A stretch of 64,000 nt of DNA from Aquificaceae bacterium (GTDB lineage Bacteria; Aquificota; Aquificia; Aquificales; Aquificaceae), in assembly GCA_026981975.1 (NCBI GenBank), contig JALSHV010000015.1, forward strand, positions 1 through 64,000, read 5' to 3'. The first letter of the stretch is position 1; each line of letters begins with the position of its first letter. A program made the position numbers and the translations under genes. The notes beneath the pieces are model-generated. The model was not told the origin of the DNA, did not search any database, and saw nothing but the letters and a program-made list of their open reading frames with translations. Shown here piece after piece: positions 9,878 through 20,561 of this stretch.

Positions 9878-11347
9878 TCAAGCTAAAGGCGCTTTAACAC
9901 CGTCTTTTTCCACTCTAAACCTGAAAATTGGTTTTCTGTTTGCTTCCGCTTCTTTTATCCGCTTTACAGGTGTTTTCTGGGGAGATTTTTTAAGTATTTC
10001 AGGATTATCCCGTGCTTCCTTTACTATTTTTTCCATGACAACTGCAAATGCTTTGAGGGTATCTGGATTTTCCGTTTCCGTAGGTTCTATCATAAGAGCT
10101 TCCCTTACTACTAAAGGAAAATACATTGTGGGAGCGTAAAATCCATAATCAAGAAGTCTTTTAGCAATATCCGCTGCAGTTACTTTGTATCGGAGAAGAT
10201 TAACTGCAGAAAGGACAAATTCGTGCATGCACGGAGACTGAGGATAGGGATCGCGGAAAATACCCTTAAGAAGGTATTTCAAATAACGAGCGTTCAAAAC
10301 AGCGTATTTTGCTACATTATCTATTTCATTTCCGCACATCAAAATGTAAACAAGAGCTTTAATCCACACGGAGAAATGACCGTGAAAAGCTAAAAGACGT
10401 CCTACACTTTTTGGAATGTTATAGTTTAAGTAATATTTTCTTCCGTCATACTCAACTTGAGGAGTGGGAAGATAATCTTTCAGTTTTTCCGAAACCCCAA
10501 CAGGACCGCTACCCGGTCCACCTCCCCCGTGAGGGGTTGCAAAGGTTTTATGCAGATTAAAGTGCATTACATCTACACCCCATTCGCCAGGCTTTGCTAT
10601 TCCCACAAGAGCATTAAAGTTAGCGCCGTCCATATACAGCAGAGCGTCTTTTTCGTGAAGTTTTTCCGCCATTCTTTTTATATTTCTTTCAAAGATACCC
10701 AAAGTGTTTGGATTCGTAATCATAAGGGCTGCTACCTCATCGTCAAGCTTTTTAAGAAAATCTTCCCAACTTAATTCACCGTTAGTATCACTTTTTACTG
10801 TAACAACATCAAAACCGCACAGTTTAGCAGTGGCGGGATTAGTTCCGTGAGCTGAATCCGGTATAAGTATTTTCTTTTTATCGCTATTTCCCCTGTCTTT
10901 ATGATACGCGCGAATCAGTAAGAGTCCAAGGAGTTCTCCCTGCGCCCCTGCGGCAGGTTGAAGAGAGACCTCCGCAAATCCTCCCAGCTCCTTAAGAAGT
11001 TCTTTGAGTTCGTAAGCTATTCTGAGAGTTCCTTGAACCGATTCAGAAGGACTCAAAGGATGAACGTTTTTAAATTTACTAAAGGAAGCTATTTCTTCAC
11101 CTATTCGCGGATTGTATTTCATAGTGCAAGAGCCTAAGGGAATCATAGTCGTATCCACCGCATAATTTAACTGGGAAAGCTTAGTGAAATGTCTTATTAC
11201 GTCAAGCTCCGATAGCTGAGGTATGTTCAGTTCTTCACGCACGTATTCGGACGGTATTATATCTTCCGGCTTTCGTAGTTCCACATCAATCGGGGGAAGG
11301 GAGTAACCTCTCCTGTCTTTTTGCGCTGTTTCAAATATCAGTTCCAT
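9878..11347 (-). CDS. gcvPB: Glycine dehydrogenase (decarboxylating) subunit 2
   Basis: FNLHKTFATPHGGGGPGSGPVGVSEKL PLP-lysine motif; IPLGSCTMKYNP. Confidence 0.96.
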   Translation of the reverse strand: MELIFETAQKDRRGYSLPPIDVELRKPEDIIPSEYVREELNIPQLSELDVIRHFTKLSQLNYAVDTTMIPLGSCTMKYNPRIGEEIASFSKFKNVHPLSPSESVQGTLRIAYELKELLKELGGFAEVSLQPAAGAQGELLGLLLIRAYHKDRGNSDKKKILIPDSAHGTNPATAKLCGFDVVTVKSDTNGELSWEDFLKKLDDEVAALMITNPNTLGIFERNIKRMAEKLHEKDALLYMDGANFNALVGIAKPGEWGVDVMHFNLHKTFATPHGGGGPGSGPVGVSEKLKDYLPTPQVEYDGRKYYLNYNIPKSVGRLLAFHGHFSVWIKALVYILMCGNEIDNVAKYAVLNARYLKYLLKGIFRDPYPQSPCMHEFVLSAVNLLRYKVTAADIAKRLLDYGFYAPTMYFPLVVREALMIEPTETENPDTLKAFAVVMEKIVKEARDNPEILKKSPQKTPVKRIKEAEANRKPIFRFRVEKDGVKAPLA

Positions 11348-11358
11348 AATAAAAAATT

Positions 11359-12189
11359 TTATCCTCTTATACTACCTTTCAAAAGAAAACCTACAGCAAA
11401 GGAAAGAAATAGGCAGAGAACAAATAGAACCGAAGACAGTGCGGAAGCGTAACCAAAATCCCCTACCAAATAGAACTTGTAAGCGTAAAGAGATAAAGGA
11501 GTGGTAGAACCGCCCGGACCTCCTCCTGTAAGGACAAAGACCAAATCAAAAACTCTCAGAGCATCTATACCTCTAAAGAGAACAGCTATTAAAATAAAAG
11601 GTTTTAAAAGAGGAAGAGTTACGAAAAAGAATCTTTTAAAAAGACCAGCACCGTCCACAAGTGCCTGTTTAAATACTTCTTCTGGCAAAGTTTGGAGACC
11701 TGCAAGAATAATCAGAGCAACAAAGGGAGCTGTTCGCCATGTGTCAGCTATAGCAAGAGCTAAAAGAGCGGTATGTTCTTCTCCAAACCAATTTATTCTT
11801 ACTCCAAGGAGTCCATCACTTAAGGAGTTAAGAACTCCGTAGGTATAGTTGAATACTAATTGCCACATACGTGCACTTACCACAGCGGGTATAGCCCAAG
11901 GAATAAGAATCAAACCGCGCACAAGACCTCTGTATCTGAATTTTTCGTTTACAATAAGTGCTAAAATAAGACCTAATGTAATTTCAAAGGGAACAGAAAC
12001 AAGTGCAAACTTTACGGTAAACCAAAGAGAGTCAGTAAAACGTGGATCGGATATAAGACGAGCGTAGTTTTCAAAACCTTTGGAAAAGCTTAGAAGAACA
12101 GTTCCTATAACTGCCGTCAGGACAAAAAGGGTTATAAAAAAAAATGACGGAAATCCGTAGAGAAGGAGATAAACTTTATCGCTTTTCAT
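11359..12189 (-). CDS. Sugar-type ABC transporter permease (MalF-like)
   Basis: Six TM-like segments; EAA motif EEVFKQALVDGAGLFKRFFFVTLPLLKP. Confidence 0.9.
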   Translation of the reverse strand: MKSDKVYLLLYGFPSFFFITLFVLTAVIGTVLLSFSKGFENYARLISDPRFTDSLWFTVKFALVSVPFEITLGLILALIVNEKFRYRGLVRGLILIPWAIPAVVSARMWQLVFNYTYGVLNSLSDGLLGVRINWFGEEHTALLALAIADTWRTAPFVALIILAGLQTLPEEVFKQALVDGAGLFKRFFFVTLPLLKPFILIAVLFRGIDALRVFDLVFVLTGGGPGGSTTPLSLYAYKFYLVGDFGYASALSSVLFVLCLFLSFAVGFLLKGSIRG

Positions 12190-13412
12190 CTATAAGTGCG
12201 TTCCAACAGATTAAGTTCTCTTTGAGCTTTTGTAAGAGCTTCCAAAGGATTAAGCCTTCCAGCCAATACAGCGTTGATGTAAGGTCTTATAACTTCAGAC
12301 ATCTGAATGTAATAGGATACAGAAGGGCGCGGTATAGCGTATTCGCAAGCTTCTTTTATTTTTTTGATTTGAGGGAACTTTTTAAGTAGTTCTTTATCCT
12401 CGTATACATCTCTACGGGAAGGATTCCAACCCAAGTTTAAAGCAAGTTTTTTTTGAGTTTCATAAGATACAAGAAATTTTAGAAGCTTAAGAGCTTCTTC
12501 CTTTTTATCTGAGAAAGCTGATATTCCTACATGCCAACCACCTAGACAGGAAGCTCTTTTGCCTCCCTTAAAAGCAGGAAGTGGAGCTATACCTACTTTT
12601 CCTTTCACAGGAGAGTTTTCCATGTTGTGGAGAATCCACGCATAAGACCAATTTCTCTCAAATAAAGCTTTTCCTGCCTGAAAAAATCTCCTTACTTCTT
12701 CTTCTTTCATTTCCGTATAGGTGTTTGGTGGAGAAATAGCGTATACTCGTATCAAGTCTCTCATGAAGGAAAGAGCCTTTAAATTAGCAGCTGAATCTAA
12801 GTCATCTAAGCTTCCCCCAGCGGAGGTTGAAAACTCTAAAAATACACACATAAGACCCTCATACTGAGCGCCCTGCCATACGAAAGCGTAAAATTTGGGA
12901 TCCCTTTTTCTCTCCTGTCTTTGAACCTTTAAAGAACACTCAAGGAGTTGTTCCCAAGTAGAGGGAACAGAACAGTTGTATTTTTCAAGAAGATCTTTCC
13001 TGTAATAGAGCAATCCGCAATCTACAAATAAAGGTAAGGCGTAGAGATCTTCCCCTTTCTTGTCCACAAAGAGCACCTTTTCTATAAAAGGTGAAGAGTC
13101 TATATCCCTTAATTTTTCCAACCAACCGGATTTTATGAAAAAACCTACCCAAGCTATATCCATTAAAAAAACGTCCGGATCTTTCTCCTTAGCACTTAGG
13201 GAAACCGCAAGTCCGTGTCTTCTTAAATCCGTGTCTGCGGGTTGCCTTAGAATTTTAACTTCTATCCCTTCTTTTTTTTCAAATTCCTCTATTATCTGTG
13301 ACCAGTATCTTATTTCTTCGGGTGTTCCCCCTACAGCTATGGTAAGCTGTTCTTCCTTTTTTTTACAGGAAAAGATCAAGGTAAAAAGAACAAGAAAAAG
13401 CAATACTTTCAT
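12186..13412 (-). CDS. Extracellular solute-binding protein (lipoprotein, sugar family)
   Basis: Lipobox-like LIFSCKKK; MalE-type fold signatures; 4-nt overlap with permease. Confidence 0.9.
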   Translation of the reverse strand: MKVLLFLVLFTLIFSCKKKEEQLTIAVGGTPEEIRYWSQIIEEFEKKEGIEVKILRQPADTDLRRHGLAVSLSAKEKDPDVFLMDIAWVGFFIKSGWLEKLRDIDSSPFIEKVLFVDKKGEDLYALPLFVDCGLLYYRKDLLEKYNCSVPSTWEQLLECSLKVQRQERKRDPKFYAFVWQGAQYEGLMCVFLEFSTSAGGSLDDLDSAANLKALSFMRDLIRVYAISPPNTYTEMKEEEVRRFFQAGKALFERNWSYAWILHNMENSPVKGKVGIAPLPAFKGGKRASCLGGWHVGISAFSDKKEEALKLLKFLVSYETQKKLALNLGWNPSRRDVYEDKELLKKFPQIKKIKEACEYAIPRPSVSYYIQMSEVIRPYINAVLAGRLNPLEALTKAQRELNLLERTYR

Positions 13413-13438
13413 CTATAATATAATACTCCTCTTAGGCT

Positions 13439-14497
13439 ATGATAAGGATAGTAGAACCTGTCTTTTCAGAAGAAGAAAAGGAAGCTGTTCTTGAAATCAT
13501 AGAAAGTCACCAAATAACAAGGGGAAAATGGACTAAAACTTTTCAGGAAGAATTTGCCCATTTTGTAGGAGTAAAGCACTGCTTTACAGTATGTTCCGGA
13601 ACAACTGCTCTTTTCATAGCTCTTAAAGCGTTGGGAGTTGAAAAGGGAGACAGAGTAATAGTCCCAGCAATGAGTTTTATGGCAACGATTGACGCTGTTT
13701 ACCTTGCGGAGGGAATTCCTCTTGTGATAGACGTAGATGACTTTTATACAATGGATTTGAACCAGCTGGAAGATGCTGCAAGGAAGTTTCGTCCTGCTGT
13801 TGTTATTCCTGTTCACCTTTACGGCGGAATGGCAGATATGGAAGGTATCATGTTTCTTTCGGAAAAATACGGTTTTTACGTTATTGAAGATGCCGCTCAG
13901 GCACACGGTGCTGAACTTAAAGGGAAAAAAGCAGGTGCTTGGGGTCATATAGGAGTTTTCAGCTTTTACGCTTCTAAGAACGTTCCCATGGGAGAAGGTG
14001 GAGCTTTAACAACTTCTGATGAAGATGTGGCAAGAAAGATAAAAAGGTGGATAGATTTCGGAGATCACCCCGCTTTTAATGTAAGGATAACCGAATTCCA
14101 AGCGGCTATAGGAACTATTCAGTTAAGAAAATTGGAAAACAGAAATAATCGTAGAAGAGAAATAGCAAGCAGATACAATTCCCTTCTAAATGGAGATTTT
14201 TCCCCACCCACAGAAAGGGACAACAGTTTCCATGTTTACCATCTTTACACACTTCGCCATTCAGAAAGAGACAGGATAGTTTCAGAACTCAAGAGAAAAG
14301 ACATAGATGCCCGAGTGTATTACACCTATCTACTCCATGAACTAAGAAACGCAGAACATTTACCCACACCTCAGGCGGAAAAGTTCAGAAAAGAAGTCTT
14401 TTCAATACCCGTGCATCCTTACTTAACTGATGAACAAGTAGAGTATATAGTGGAAAGTCTTTTAAGTGCTATTTCCTCTGGTAAGATAATCTCCTAG
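13439..14497 (+). CDS. DegT/DnrJ/EryC1/StrS family aminotransferase
   Basis: CSGTTALFIALKALGV, VIEDAAQAHGAELKGKKAG, SFYASKNVPMGEGGALTT. Confidence 0.92.
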   Translation: MIRIVEPVFSEEEKEAVLEIIESHQITRGKWTKTFQEEFAHFVGVKHCFTVCSGTTALFIALKALGVEKGDRVIVPAMSFMATIDAVYLAEGIPLVIDVDDFYTMDLNQLEDAARKFRPAVVIPVHLYGGMADMEGIMFLSEKYGFYVIEDAAQAHGAELKGKKAGAWGHIGVFSFYASKNVPMGEGGALTTSDEDVARKIKRWIDFGDHPAFNVRITEFQAAIGTIQLRKLENRNNRRREIASRYNSLLNGDFSPPTERDNSFHVYHLYTLRHSERDRIVSELKRKDIDARVYYTYLLHELRNAEHLPTPQAEKFRKEVFSIPVHPYLTDEQVEYIVESLLSAISSGKIIS

Positions 14498-15832
14498 ATG
14501 TTTAAGAAAATTCTTATAGCTAACAGAGGGGAAATTGCTGTAAGAGCTATACGTGCTTGCAAAGAACTCGGCGTAAAAAGTGTAGCGGTTTATTCCGAAG
14601 CAGATAAGAATTCTCTTCATGTTAAATTGGCTGATGAAGCTATATGCATAGGACCTCCTGAAGCTTCTCGTAGTTACTTAGACGTTCCCTCCATAATGTC
14701 AGCGGTAGAAATATCAAAAGCAGAAGCTCTTTATCCGGGTTACGGATTCTTGGCAGAAAATCCCAAATTTGCGGAGATAACTTCCAAAAGCGGTGTTAAA
14801 TTCATAGGTCCTTCCGCCGAAACCTTGGAACTCATAGGGGATAAGATAAAAACAAAAGAAATAGCTGCCAGAGTAGGAATCCCTCTTGTGCCGGGAAGTA
14901 GCGGAGCTACCGATCTTGAAAAAGCATTAGAAGTTGCCAGTAAAATAGGCTATCCCGTAGTCCTGAAAGCCTCCGCAGGCGGAGGAGGAAGAGGCATAAG
15001 AATAGTTATGAACGAGAAGGAACTCAGGGAAAAATTTCCCATAGCTGTTCAAGAAGCAGAGATCGCCTTCGGCGATGGAAGAATTTTTGTGGAAAAATTC
15101 TTAATAAATCCTAAGCACATAGAATTCCAGGTTCTGGCGGACAGTCAAGGCAATGTGATAGTTCTCGGAGAAAGAGAATGCAGTATTCAAAGGAGACATC
15201 AAAAACTCATAGAAGAAGCTCCAAGTCCTTCCGTTGACGAGAAAAAGAGAAAAGAAATAGAAACCGCCGTGGTGGAGTTTTGTAGAGAAATAGGTTACGA
15301 AGGGGCAGGAACAGTAGAGTTCCTTATGGACGAAGAAGGAAACTTCTACTTTATGGAAATGAACGGAAGAATTCAAGTAGAGCATCCAGTTACGGAGATG
15401 GTAACCGGTATAGATATAGTCAAATGGCAGATAAAGATAGCTTACGGACACAAACTCAAAACAGTAAAAGTTAAAAAGAAGGGATTTGCCATAGAGATGA
15501 GGATAAACGCAGAAGATCCTGATACATTCATGCCTTCTCCGGGAAGAGTAGAAGAGCTTATCCTACCCGGAGGACCCGGTATCAGAATAGATACTCACAT
15601 ATATCAAGGTTATCAAGTTCCCCCTTATTACGATTCCCTACTTGTAAAGCTAATAGTATGGGGAGAGACAAGAGAAGAAGCCATAAGAAGAGGACTCAGA
15701 GCTTTGGAAGAACTTACAATAAAAGGGCAGGGACTAAAGACAAACGCAGATTTTCACCGCAGGGTTTTGCAAAGCAGGGAATTTAAAGAAGGAAAACATC
15801 ACATAGGATTTGTGGAAGAGTTGATGGTTTAA
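14498..15832 (+). CDS. Biotin carboxylase subunit (acetyl-CoA carboxylase accC or a pyruvate/2-oxoglutarate carboxylase small subunit)
   Basis: MFKKILIANRGEIAVRAIRACKELG; ASAGGGGRGIRIV; EMNGRIQVEHPVTE. Sequence alone does not separate AccC, PycA and CfiB. Confidence 0.93.
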   Translation: MFKKILIANRGEIAVRAIRACKELGVKSVAVYSEADKNSLHVKLADEAICIGPPEASRSYLDVPSIMSAVEISKAEALYPGYGFLAENPKFAEITSKSGVKFIGPSAETLELIGDKIKTKEIAARVGIPLVPGSSGATDLEKALEVASKIGYPVVLKASAGGGGRGIRIVMNEKELREKFPIAVQEAEIAFGDGRIFVEKFLINPKHIEFQVLADSQGNVIVLGERECSIQRRHQKLIEEAPSPSVDEKKRKEIETAVVEFCREIGYEGAGTVEFLMDEEGNFYFMEMNGRIQVEHPVTEMVTGIDIVKWQIKIAYGHKLKTVKVKKKGFAIEMRINAEDPDTFMPSPGRVEELILPGGPGIRIDTHIYQGYQVPPYYDSLLVKLIVWGETREEAIRRGLRALEELTIKGQGLKTNADFHRRVLQSREFKEGKHHIGFVEELMV

Positions 15833-15833
15833 G

Positions 15834-16637
15834 ATGAATAGGATAAAAGAGACCTTTAACAGGCTTTATTTGAAAAAGCAAAAGGCGTTAGTAGTTTATT
15901 TAATGGTTGGATATCCGGACTACGAAACCTCACTGAAAGCTTTTAATACAGTTTTAGAAAACGGAGCGGATATACTTGAGATAGGATTTCCCTTTTCAGA
16001 TCCGGTTGCGGACGGACCCACAATACAGATAGCCCATGAAGTAGCTCTTAATAACGGTATAAAATCCCACCACGTTTTTGAAGCAGTAAAAACCTTAAGG
16101 AGAGATTTTCCCCATATACCTTTCCTTCTCATGACGTATTACAATCCTGTCTTCAGAATAGGACAGGAGTCCTTCTGCTGTCTTGCAAAGGAAAGCGGAC
16201 TTGACGGCTTTATAGTGCCTGATCTTCCTCCCGAAGAGTGTGTTCCACTTAAAGAAACCATGAAAAACTACGGACTTTCCCTAATACTCCTCGCATCTCC
16301 TACAAGCACAGAGAAAAGATTGCGATTAATATGCGAAAAAACAGACGATATGGTTTACTTCGTTTCCGTTACAGGAACAACAGGAGAAAGAAAAGATCTT
16401 CCTTTCAAGGAATTGAAAGATAAAGTCCATCATTACAGAAAAATCTGTTCAAAACCTGTTGTCGTAGGATTTGGAGTGTCAACAAAAGCCCACGTAAGGG
16501 AAATAAGTTGCTTTGCGGACGGAGTGGTTGTAGGTAGTTCTATAGTAAAGTTAAGCTCTCAGAAAAATATGAAAAAGTTAGCCGATAAGGTAAAGGAGCT
16601 TAAAGAAGGAACACTTAAATCAGGAGTGCTAAGTTGA
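15834..16637 (+). CDS. trpA: Tryptophan synthase alpha chain
   Basis: [30 protein letters not shown] motifs. Confidence 0.96.
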   Translation: MNRIKETFNRLYLKKQKALVVYLMVGYPDYETSLKAFNTVLENGADILEIGFPFSDPVADGPTIQIAHEVALNNGIKSHHVFEAVKTLRRDFPHIPFLLMTYYNPVFRIGQESFCCLAKESGLDGFIVPDLPPEECVPLKETMKNYGLSLILLASPTSTEKRLRLICEKTDDMVYFVSVTGTTGERKDLPFKELKDKVHHYRKICSKPVVVGFGVSTKAHVREISCFADGVVVGSSIVKLSSQKNMKKLADKVKELKEGTLKSGVLS

Positions 16638-17512
16638 AAATAGGGAAACTGTTGAAAAAAGGTATATTCAGTGTTTCCTTTGAATTCTTTCCGCCCAAAA
16701 CTCCTGAAGGAGAAGACCAGCTCTTTAGAACTGTAGAAGAATTGAGAGAGTTAAATCCCTCTTTTGTTTCCGTTACTTACGGAGCGGGAGGATCTACAAG
16801 AGATAGAACACGTAGAGTTGTTGAAAAAATTCACAGAGAAACAAACCTCACTGTGATGGCTCATTTAACCTGCATAGCCCACAGCAAAGAAGAGATTGAA
16901 CAAATCCTACGGGGTTACAGAAAAATCGGAATAGAAAATATACTAGCTCTAAGAGGAGATATACCTAAGGATGTATCCGACTTTAACTTTAAAGGGTGTT
17001 CTTACGCAAAGGAACTCGTGGAGCTTATAAAAAACAAATTCGGTGATTACTTCTCCGTAGGTGTTGCCAGTTATCCAGAAGGGCATCCTGAATCTCCTAA
17101 TATGGAATGGGAGATAAAATTTTTCAAGGAAAAAGTTTACGCGGGAGCTGATTTTTCTATTACCCAAATGTTTTTTGAAAACGACTTTTATTACAGATTC
17201 TTAGAGCGCTGCAGAAAGGCACAGATAAATATACCCATAATACCGGGCATAATGCCTATAACTAACTTTAAACAGATTAAAAAATTTGCTCTGATGTGCG
17301 GTGCAACTATTCCTCAAAGATTAGTGGAAAAACTTGAAGCTGTGGAGAGTAAACCCGAAGAGGTGGAAAAAATAGGTGTTGAATTCGCTATAAAACAGTG
17401 TGAAGATCTTCTGACAAACGGAGTTCCGGGATTCCACTTTTATACTCTTAATAAGTCAAAGGCTACGCTGAAAATATACAAAGCTATCAAAAATTTAATA
17501 CCCACAAGGTAA
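16634..17512 (+). CDS. metF: 5,10-methylenetetrahydrofolate reductase
   Basis: [45 protein letters not shown]. Confidence 0.95.
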   Translation: MKIGKLLKKGIFSVSFEFFPPKTPEGEDQLFRTVEELRELNPSFVSVTYGAGGSTRDRTRRVVEKIHRETNLTVMAHLTCIAHSKEEIEQILRGYRKIGIENILALRGDIPKDVSDFNFKGCSYAKELVELIKNKFGDYFSVGVASYPEGHPESPNMEWEIKFFKEKVYAGADFSITQMFFENDFYYRFLERCRKAQINIPIIPGIMPITNFKQIKKFALMCGATIPQRLVEKLEAVESKPEEVEKIGVEFAIKQCEDLLTNGVPGFHFYTLNKSKATLKIYKAIKNLIPTR

Positions 17513-17515
17513 AAT

Positions 17516-19450
17516 ATGGAAACTATGACCGTAAAAGACAACATCAAGATCGTAATTGAAGGGAAGGAATACATCTTGAAAAAGGGAATCCCCCTGAAGG
17601 AACTTTTTCAGAAAGTAGGTATAAAAGGCGCGATCGGTGGGAAAATAGGAGATAAGATCGTTGATCTACAAACTCCCCTTTCAGAAGAAGGGGAAGTTAA
17701 ACCTCTTTTTAAAAGAGATCCTGAAAGTCTTGAAATCTTAAGACACTCCCTCGCTCACATATTAGCACAAGCCCTTAAAGAACTCTACGGCGCTGAAAGA
17801 GTTCATCTGGGAATAGGTCCTCCAACGGAGGAAGGGTTCTACTATGATGTAGAAGTAGAAGGGCATCAAATAACAGAAGAGGATTTAAAAAAAATAGAAG
17901 AAAAGATGAAAGAAATAATAAGGAGAAACTATTCTATTGAAAGGGAAACCCTTGAAAGATCAAAGGCTTTAGACGTTTTTGAAAAACTCAAAGAAAAATA
18001 CAAATTAGACATAATCAACAGAATACCTCCGGAAGAGGAAATAACAGTTTACAAACAGGGAGAATTTATAGACTTGTGCAAAGGACCACATCTTCCCTCA
18101 ACAGGAGAAGCTGGAGCTTTTAAACTAATTTCCGTCTCCGGTGCTTACTGGCAGGGAAGAGCGGATCAGCCTCAGCTTACACGTATATACGGGTTAGCAT
18201 TCTGGACGGAGAAAGAACTCAAACAAAGACTTAAATTCTACGAAGAGGCTAAAAAAAGAGATCACAGAAAAATCGGAAAAGAACTTGAATTCTTTATCAT
18301 AGAAGAAAGTGTAGGAGCGGGGTTGATTCTATGGCTTCCAAGAGGTGCAGTTTACAGAAACGTGCTTGAAGATTACTGGCGTAAAGAGCATTTCAAAAGA
18401 GGCTATAAGCTGGTTTACACTCCTCACGTAGGAAAGGCACGCCTGTGGCAAAAAAGTGGTCATCTTGAGTATTACAAGGAGAATATGTTTCCACCTATGA
18501 AGGTGGAAGGTGAAGAGTATTACGTAAAACCTATGAACTGCCCTTTTCACATAACTATATACAAAAGTAAAACCAGAAGTTATAAAGAGCTTCCCCTGAA
18601 GCTGGCGGAACTCGGAACAGTTTACAGATACGAAATGTCAGGAGTTCTTCATGGACTTATGAGAGTTCGCGGATTTACCCAAGATGATGCCCATATAATC
18701 TGTGCACCTGATCAAGTTGAAGGAGTTATAGAGGAAACCCTAAGCTTTGCTCTGAGTATGTTGAAAGATTTCGGTTTTGAAGAATTTAAAATCTACATAT
18801 CCACGAAACCAGAAGATGCTATAGGCTCCGAGGAACAGTGGAAGCTTTCTGAAGACTCTTTAAAAAAAGCAGTTGAAAAATTAAATCACGACTACGAACT
18901 GGACGAAGGAGGAGGAGCTTTCTACGGACCCAAAATAGACATTAAGATAAAAGACGCCATTGGAAGACTCTGGCAGTGTTCAACAATACAATTTGACTTT
19001 AACCTGCCTGAGAGATTTGACATGACATACATAGGACCAGATAATAAAAAGCACAGACCTTATATGATACACAGAGCCTTACTGGGATCAGTAGAAAGAT
19101 TCACAGGAATACTTTTAGAACACCATGCGGGACAACTCCCCCTCTGGCTTTCTCCTACGCAGATTAGAATAGTTCCCATAGCAGATAGGCACAAAGATTA
19201 CGGACTTAAGATACTATCAAAATTGATTGAAGAAAACTTCAGAGCTGATATGGACGAAAGAGATGAAAGAATGAACGCAAAAATAAGAGATGCGGAACTT
19301 CTTAAAATCCCATACATTCTTGTAATAGGAGACAAGGAAGTGGAAACGGGAAGAATTTCTGTTAGGAGTAAAAAGAAAGGAAACATGGGTTCTATGGAAT
19401 TAGAAGAGTTTATGAATCTCTTAAAGGAGGAAATACGTAGAAAAAAATGA
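17516..19450 (+). CDS. thrS: Threonyl-tRNA synthetase
   Basis: HSLAHILAQALKELYG, MNCPFHITIYKS, RVRGFTQDDAHIIC; TGS domain N-terminus. Confidence 0.97.
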   Translation: METMTVKDNIKIVIEGKEYILKKGIPLKELFQKVGIKGAIGGKIGDKIVDLQTPLSEEGEVKPLFKRDPESLEILRHSLAHILAQALKELYGAERVHLGIGPPTEEGFYYDVEVEGHQITEEDLKKIEEKMKEIIRRNYSIERETLERSKALDVFEKLKEKYKLDIINRIPPEEEITVYKQGEFIDLCKGPHLPSTGEAGAFKLISVSGAYWQGRADQPQLTRIYGLAFWTEKELKQRLKFYEEAKKRDHRKIGKELEFFIIEESVGAGLILWLPRGAVYRNVLEDYWRKEHFKRGYKLVYTPHVGKARLWQKSGHLEYYKENMFPPMKVEGEEYYVKPMNCPFHITIYKSKTRSYKELPLKLAELGTVYRYEMSGVLHGLMRVRGFTQDDAHIICAPDQVEGVIEETLSFALSMLKDFGFEEFKIYISTKPEDAIGSEEQWKLSEDSLKKAVEKLNHDYELDEGGGAFYGPKIDIKIKDAIGRLWQCSTIQFDFNLPERFDMTYIGPDNKKHRPYMIHRALLGSVERFTGILLEHHAGQLPLWLSPTQIRIVPIADRHKDYGLKILSKLIEENFRADMDERDERMNAKIRDAELLKIPYILVIGDKEVETGRISVRSKKKGNMGSMELEEFMNLLKEEIRRKK

Positions 19451-20097
19451 GTTCTCCCGACACAGTAGTGGGACGCTATCTTTTGAAACCCCTGTGTCCC
19501 TATATAAAACCTATTTTTAGAATTCTCCTTAGAGTAACCACCTACGGTTGTGAAAATATACCAAAAGGAAAAGCTTTTATAGTAGCTTCCAACCACAGAA
19601 GTCACCTTGATCCTCCGCTCTTGAACAGTGTATTCCCCGAACCTTTAACCTTCCTTGCAAAAGAAGAACTCTTCAAACCACCCCTCGGTTGGTTCATAAA
19701 ACACATGAGAACAATTCCCGTTAAAAGGGGAAAAGGTGACACAAGCGCTTTAGAAACAGCTCTTGAATTGCTTAGCCAAGGATATCCCGTAGCTATTTTT
19801 CCCGAAGGGACTAGAGCAGAGCCAGGAAATTTCCTTAAACCGAAAATAGGAGTAGGACTTTTAGCAATAAAGAGTAAAGCTCCTGTCATTCCCGTTTTAA
19901 TAGAAGGCACAGATAAAATACTTCCCCGTGGAAGTAAAATCCCCCGATTCTTTCACTCAGTAAAAGTATTCATAGGGTTTCCTAAAACCTATGTAAATCA
20001 AGAAGACAATCCAAGAGGTTACAAGAAAGTAGCCTTAGATATAATGGAGGAAATCAAAAAACTTCACTATGGACTTGAATCCAAAACACTTGTATAG
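19447..20097 (+). CDS. plsC: 1-acyl-sn-glycerol-3-phosphate acyltransferase
   Basis: NHRSHLDPP (NHX4D) and FPEGTRA motifs. Confidence 0.92.
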   Translation: MSSPDTVVGRYLLKPLCPYIKPIFRILLRVTTYGCENIPKGKAFIVASNHRSHLDPPLLNSVFPEPLTFLAKEELFKPPLGWFIKHMRTIPVKRGKGDTSALETALELLSQGYPVAIFPEGTRAEPGNFLKPKIGVGLLAIKSKAPVIPVLIEGTDKILPRGSKIPRFFHSVKVFIGFPKTYVNQEDNPRGYKKVALDIMEEIKKLHYGLESKTLV

Positions 20098-20126
20098 GAT
20101 AATGGTTAACGCCGGAGGAAAGAAGT

Positions 20127-20561
20127 ATGGACATAGGTGTAGTTCCGAACATTACCCTTGTAATTCAGGCAATTCTTTTTTTAATCTTTGTAGCTTTGGT
20201 AAATATCTTTTTTGTAAAACCCTATACCCGTGTAATGGAAGAGAGGGAAAGAATAGCCGAAGAGAATAGAAAAAAGGCAAAGCTCTTACAGGAAGAAGCA
20301 AAAAAACACCTTCATTCGGCAAAGGATATACTAAATTCAGCCAGATTTTCCGCCAATGAAATACTTGAAAATGCTCGTAAAGAAGCAAATAAGATAAGAG
20401 CGCAGATACTTGAAAAAGCGGAAAGAGAATCTCAAGAGGAAATTTCAAGAAAAACGGAAGAAATCAGAAAGTCTCTTGAAGAAGAGAAGAAAAAAATGCA
20501 AGAAAGAATCAGCGATTTGGCTCAAATCATAGTTAAGAAGATAATAGGAGAAGCAGCATGA
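20127..20561 (+). CDS. atpF: F-type ATP synthase subunit b (first of two b-type subunits)
   Basis: N-terminal TM then long charged coiled coil; followed by second b and delta. Confidence 0.88.
   Translation: MDIGVVPNITLVIQAILFLIFVALVNIFFVKPYTRVMEERERIAEENRKKAKLLQEEAKKHLHSAKDILNSARFSANEILENARKEANKIRAQILEKAERESQEEISRKTEEIRKSLEEEKKKMQERISDLAQIIVKKIIGEAA

Noticed and set aside
20069-20269. 66-aa plus-strand ORF overlapping plsC end and atpF start
   Set aside because: Out-of-frame with two well-supported genes; Cys/Ser-rich low-quality translation
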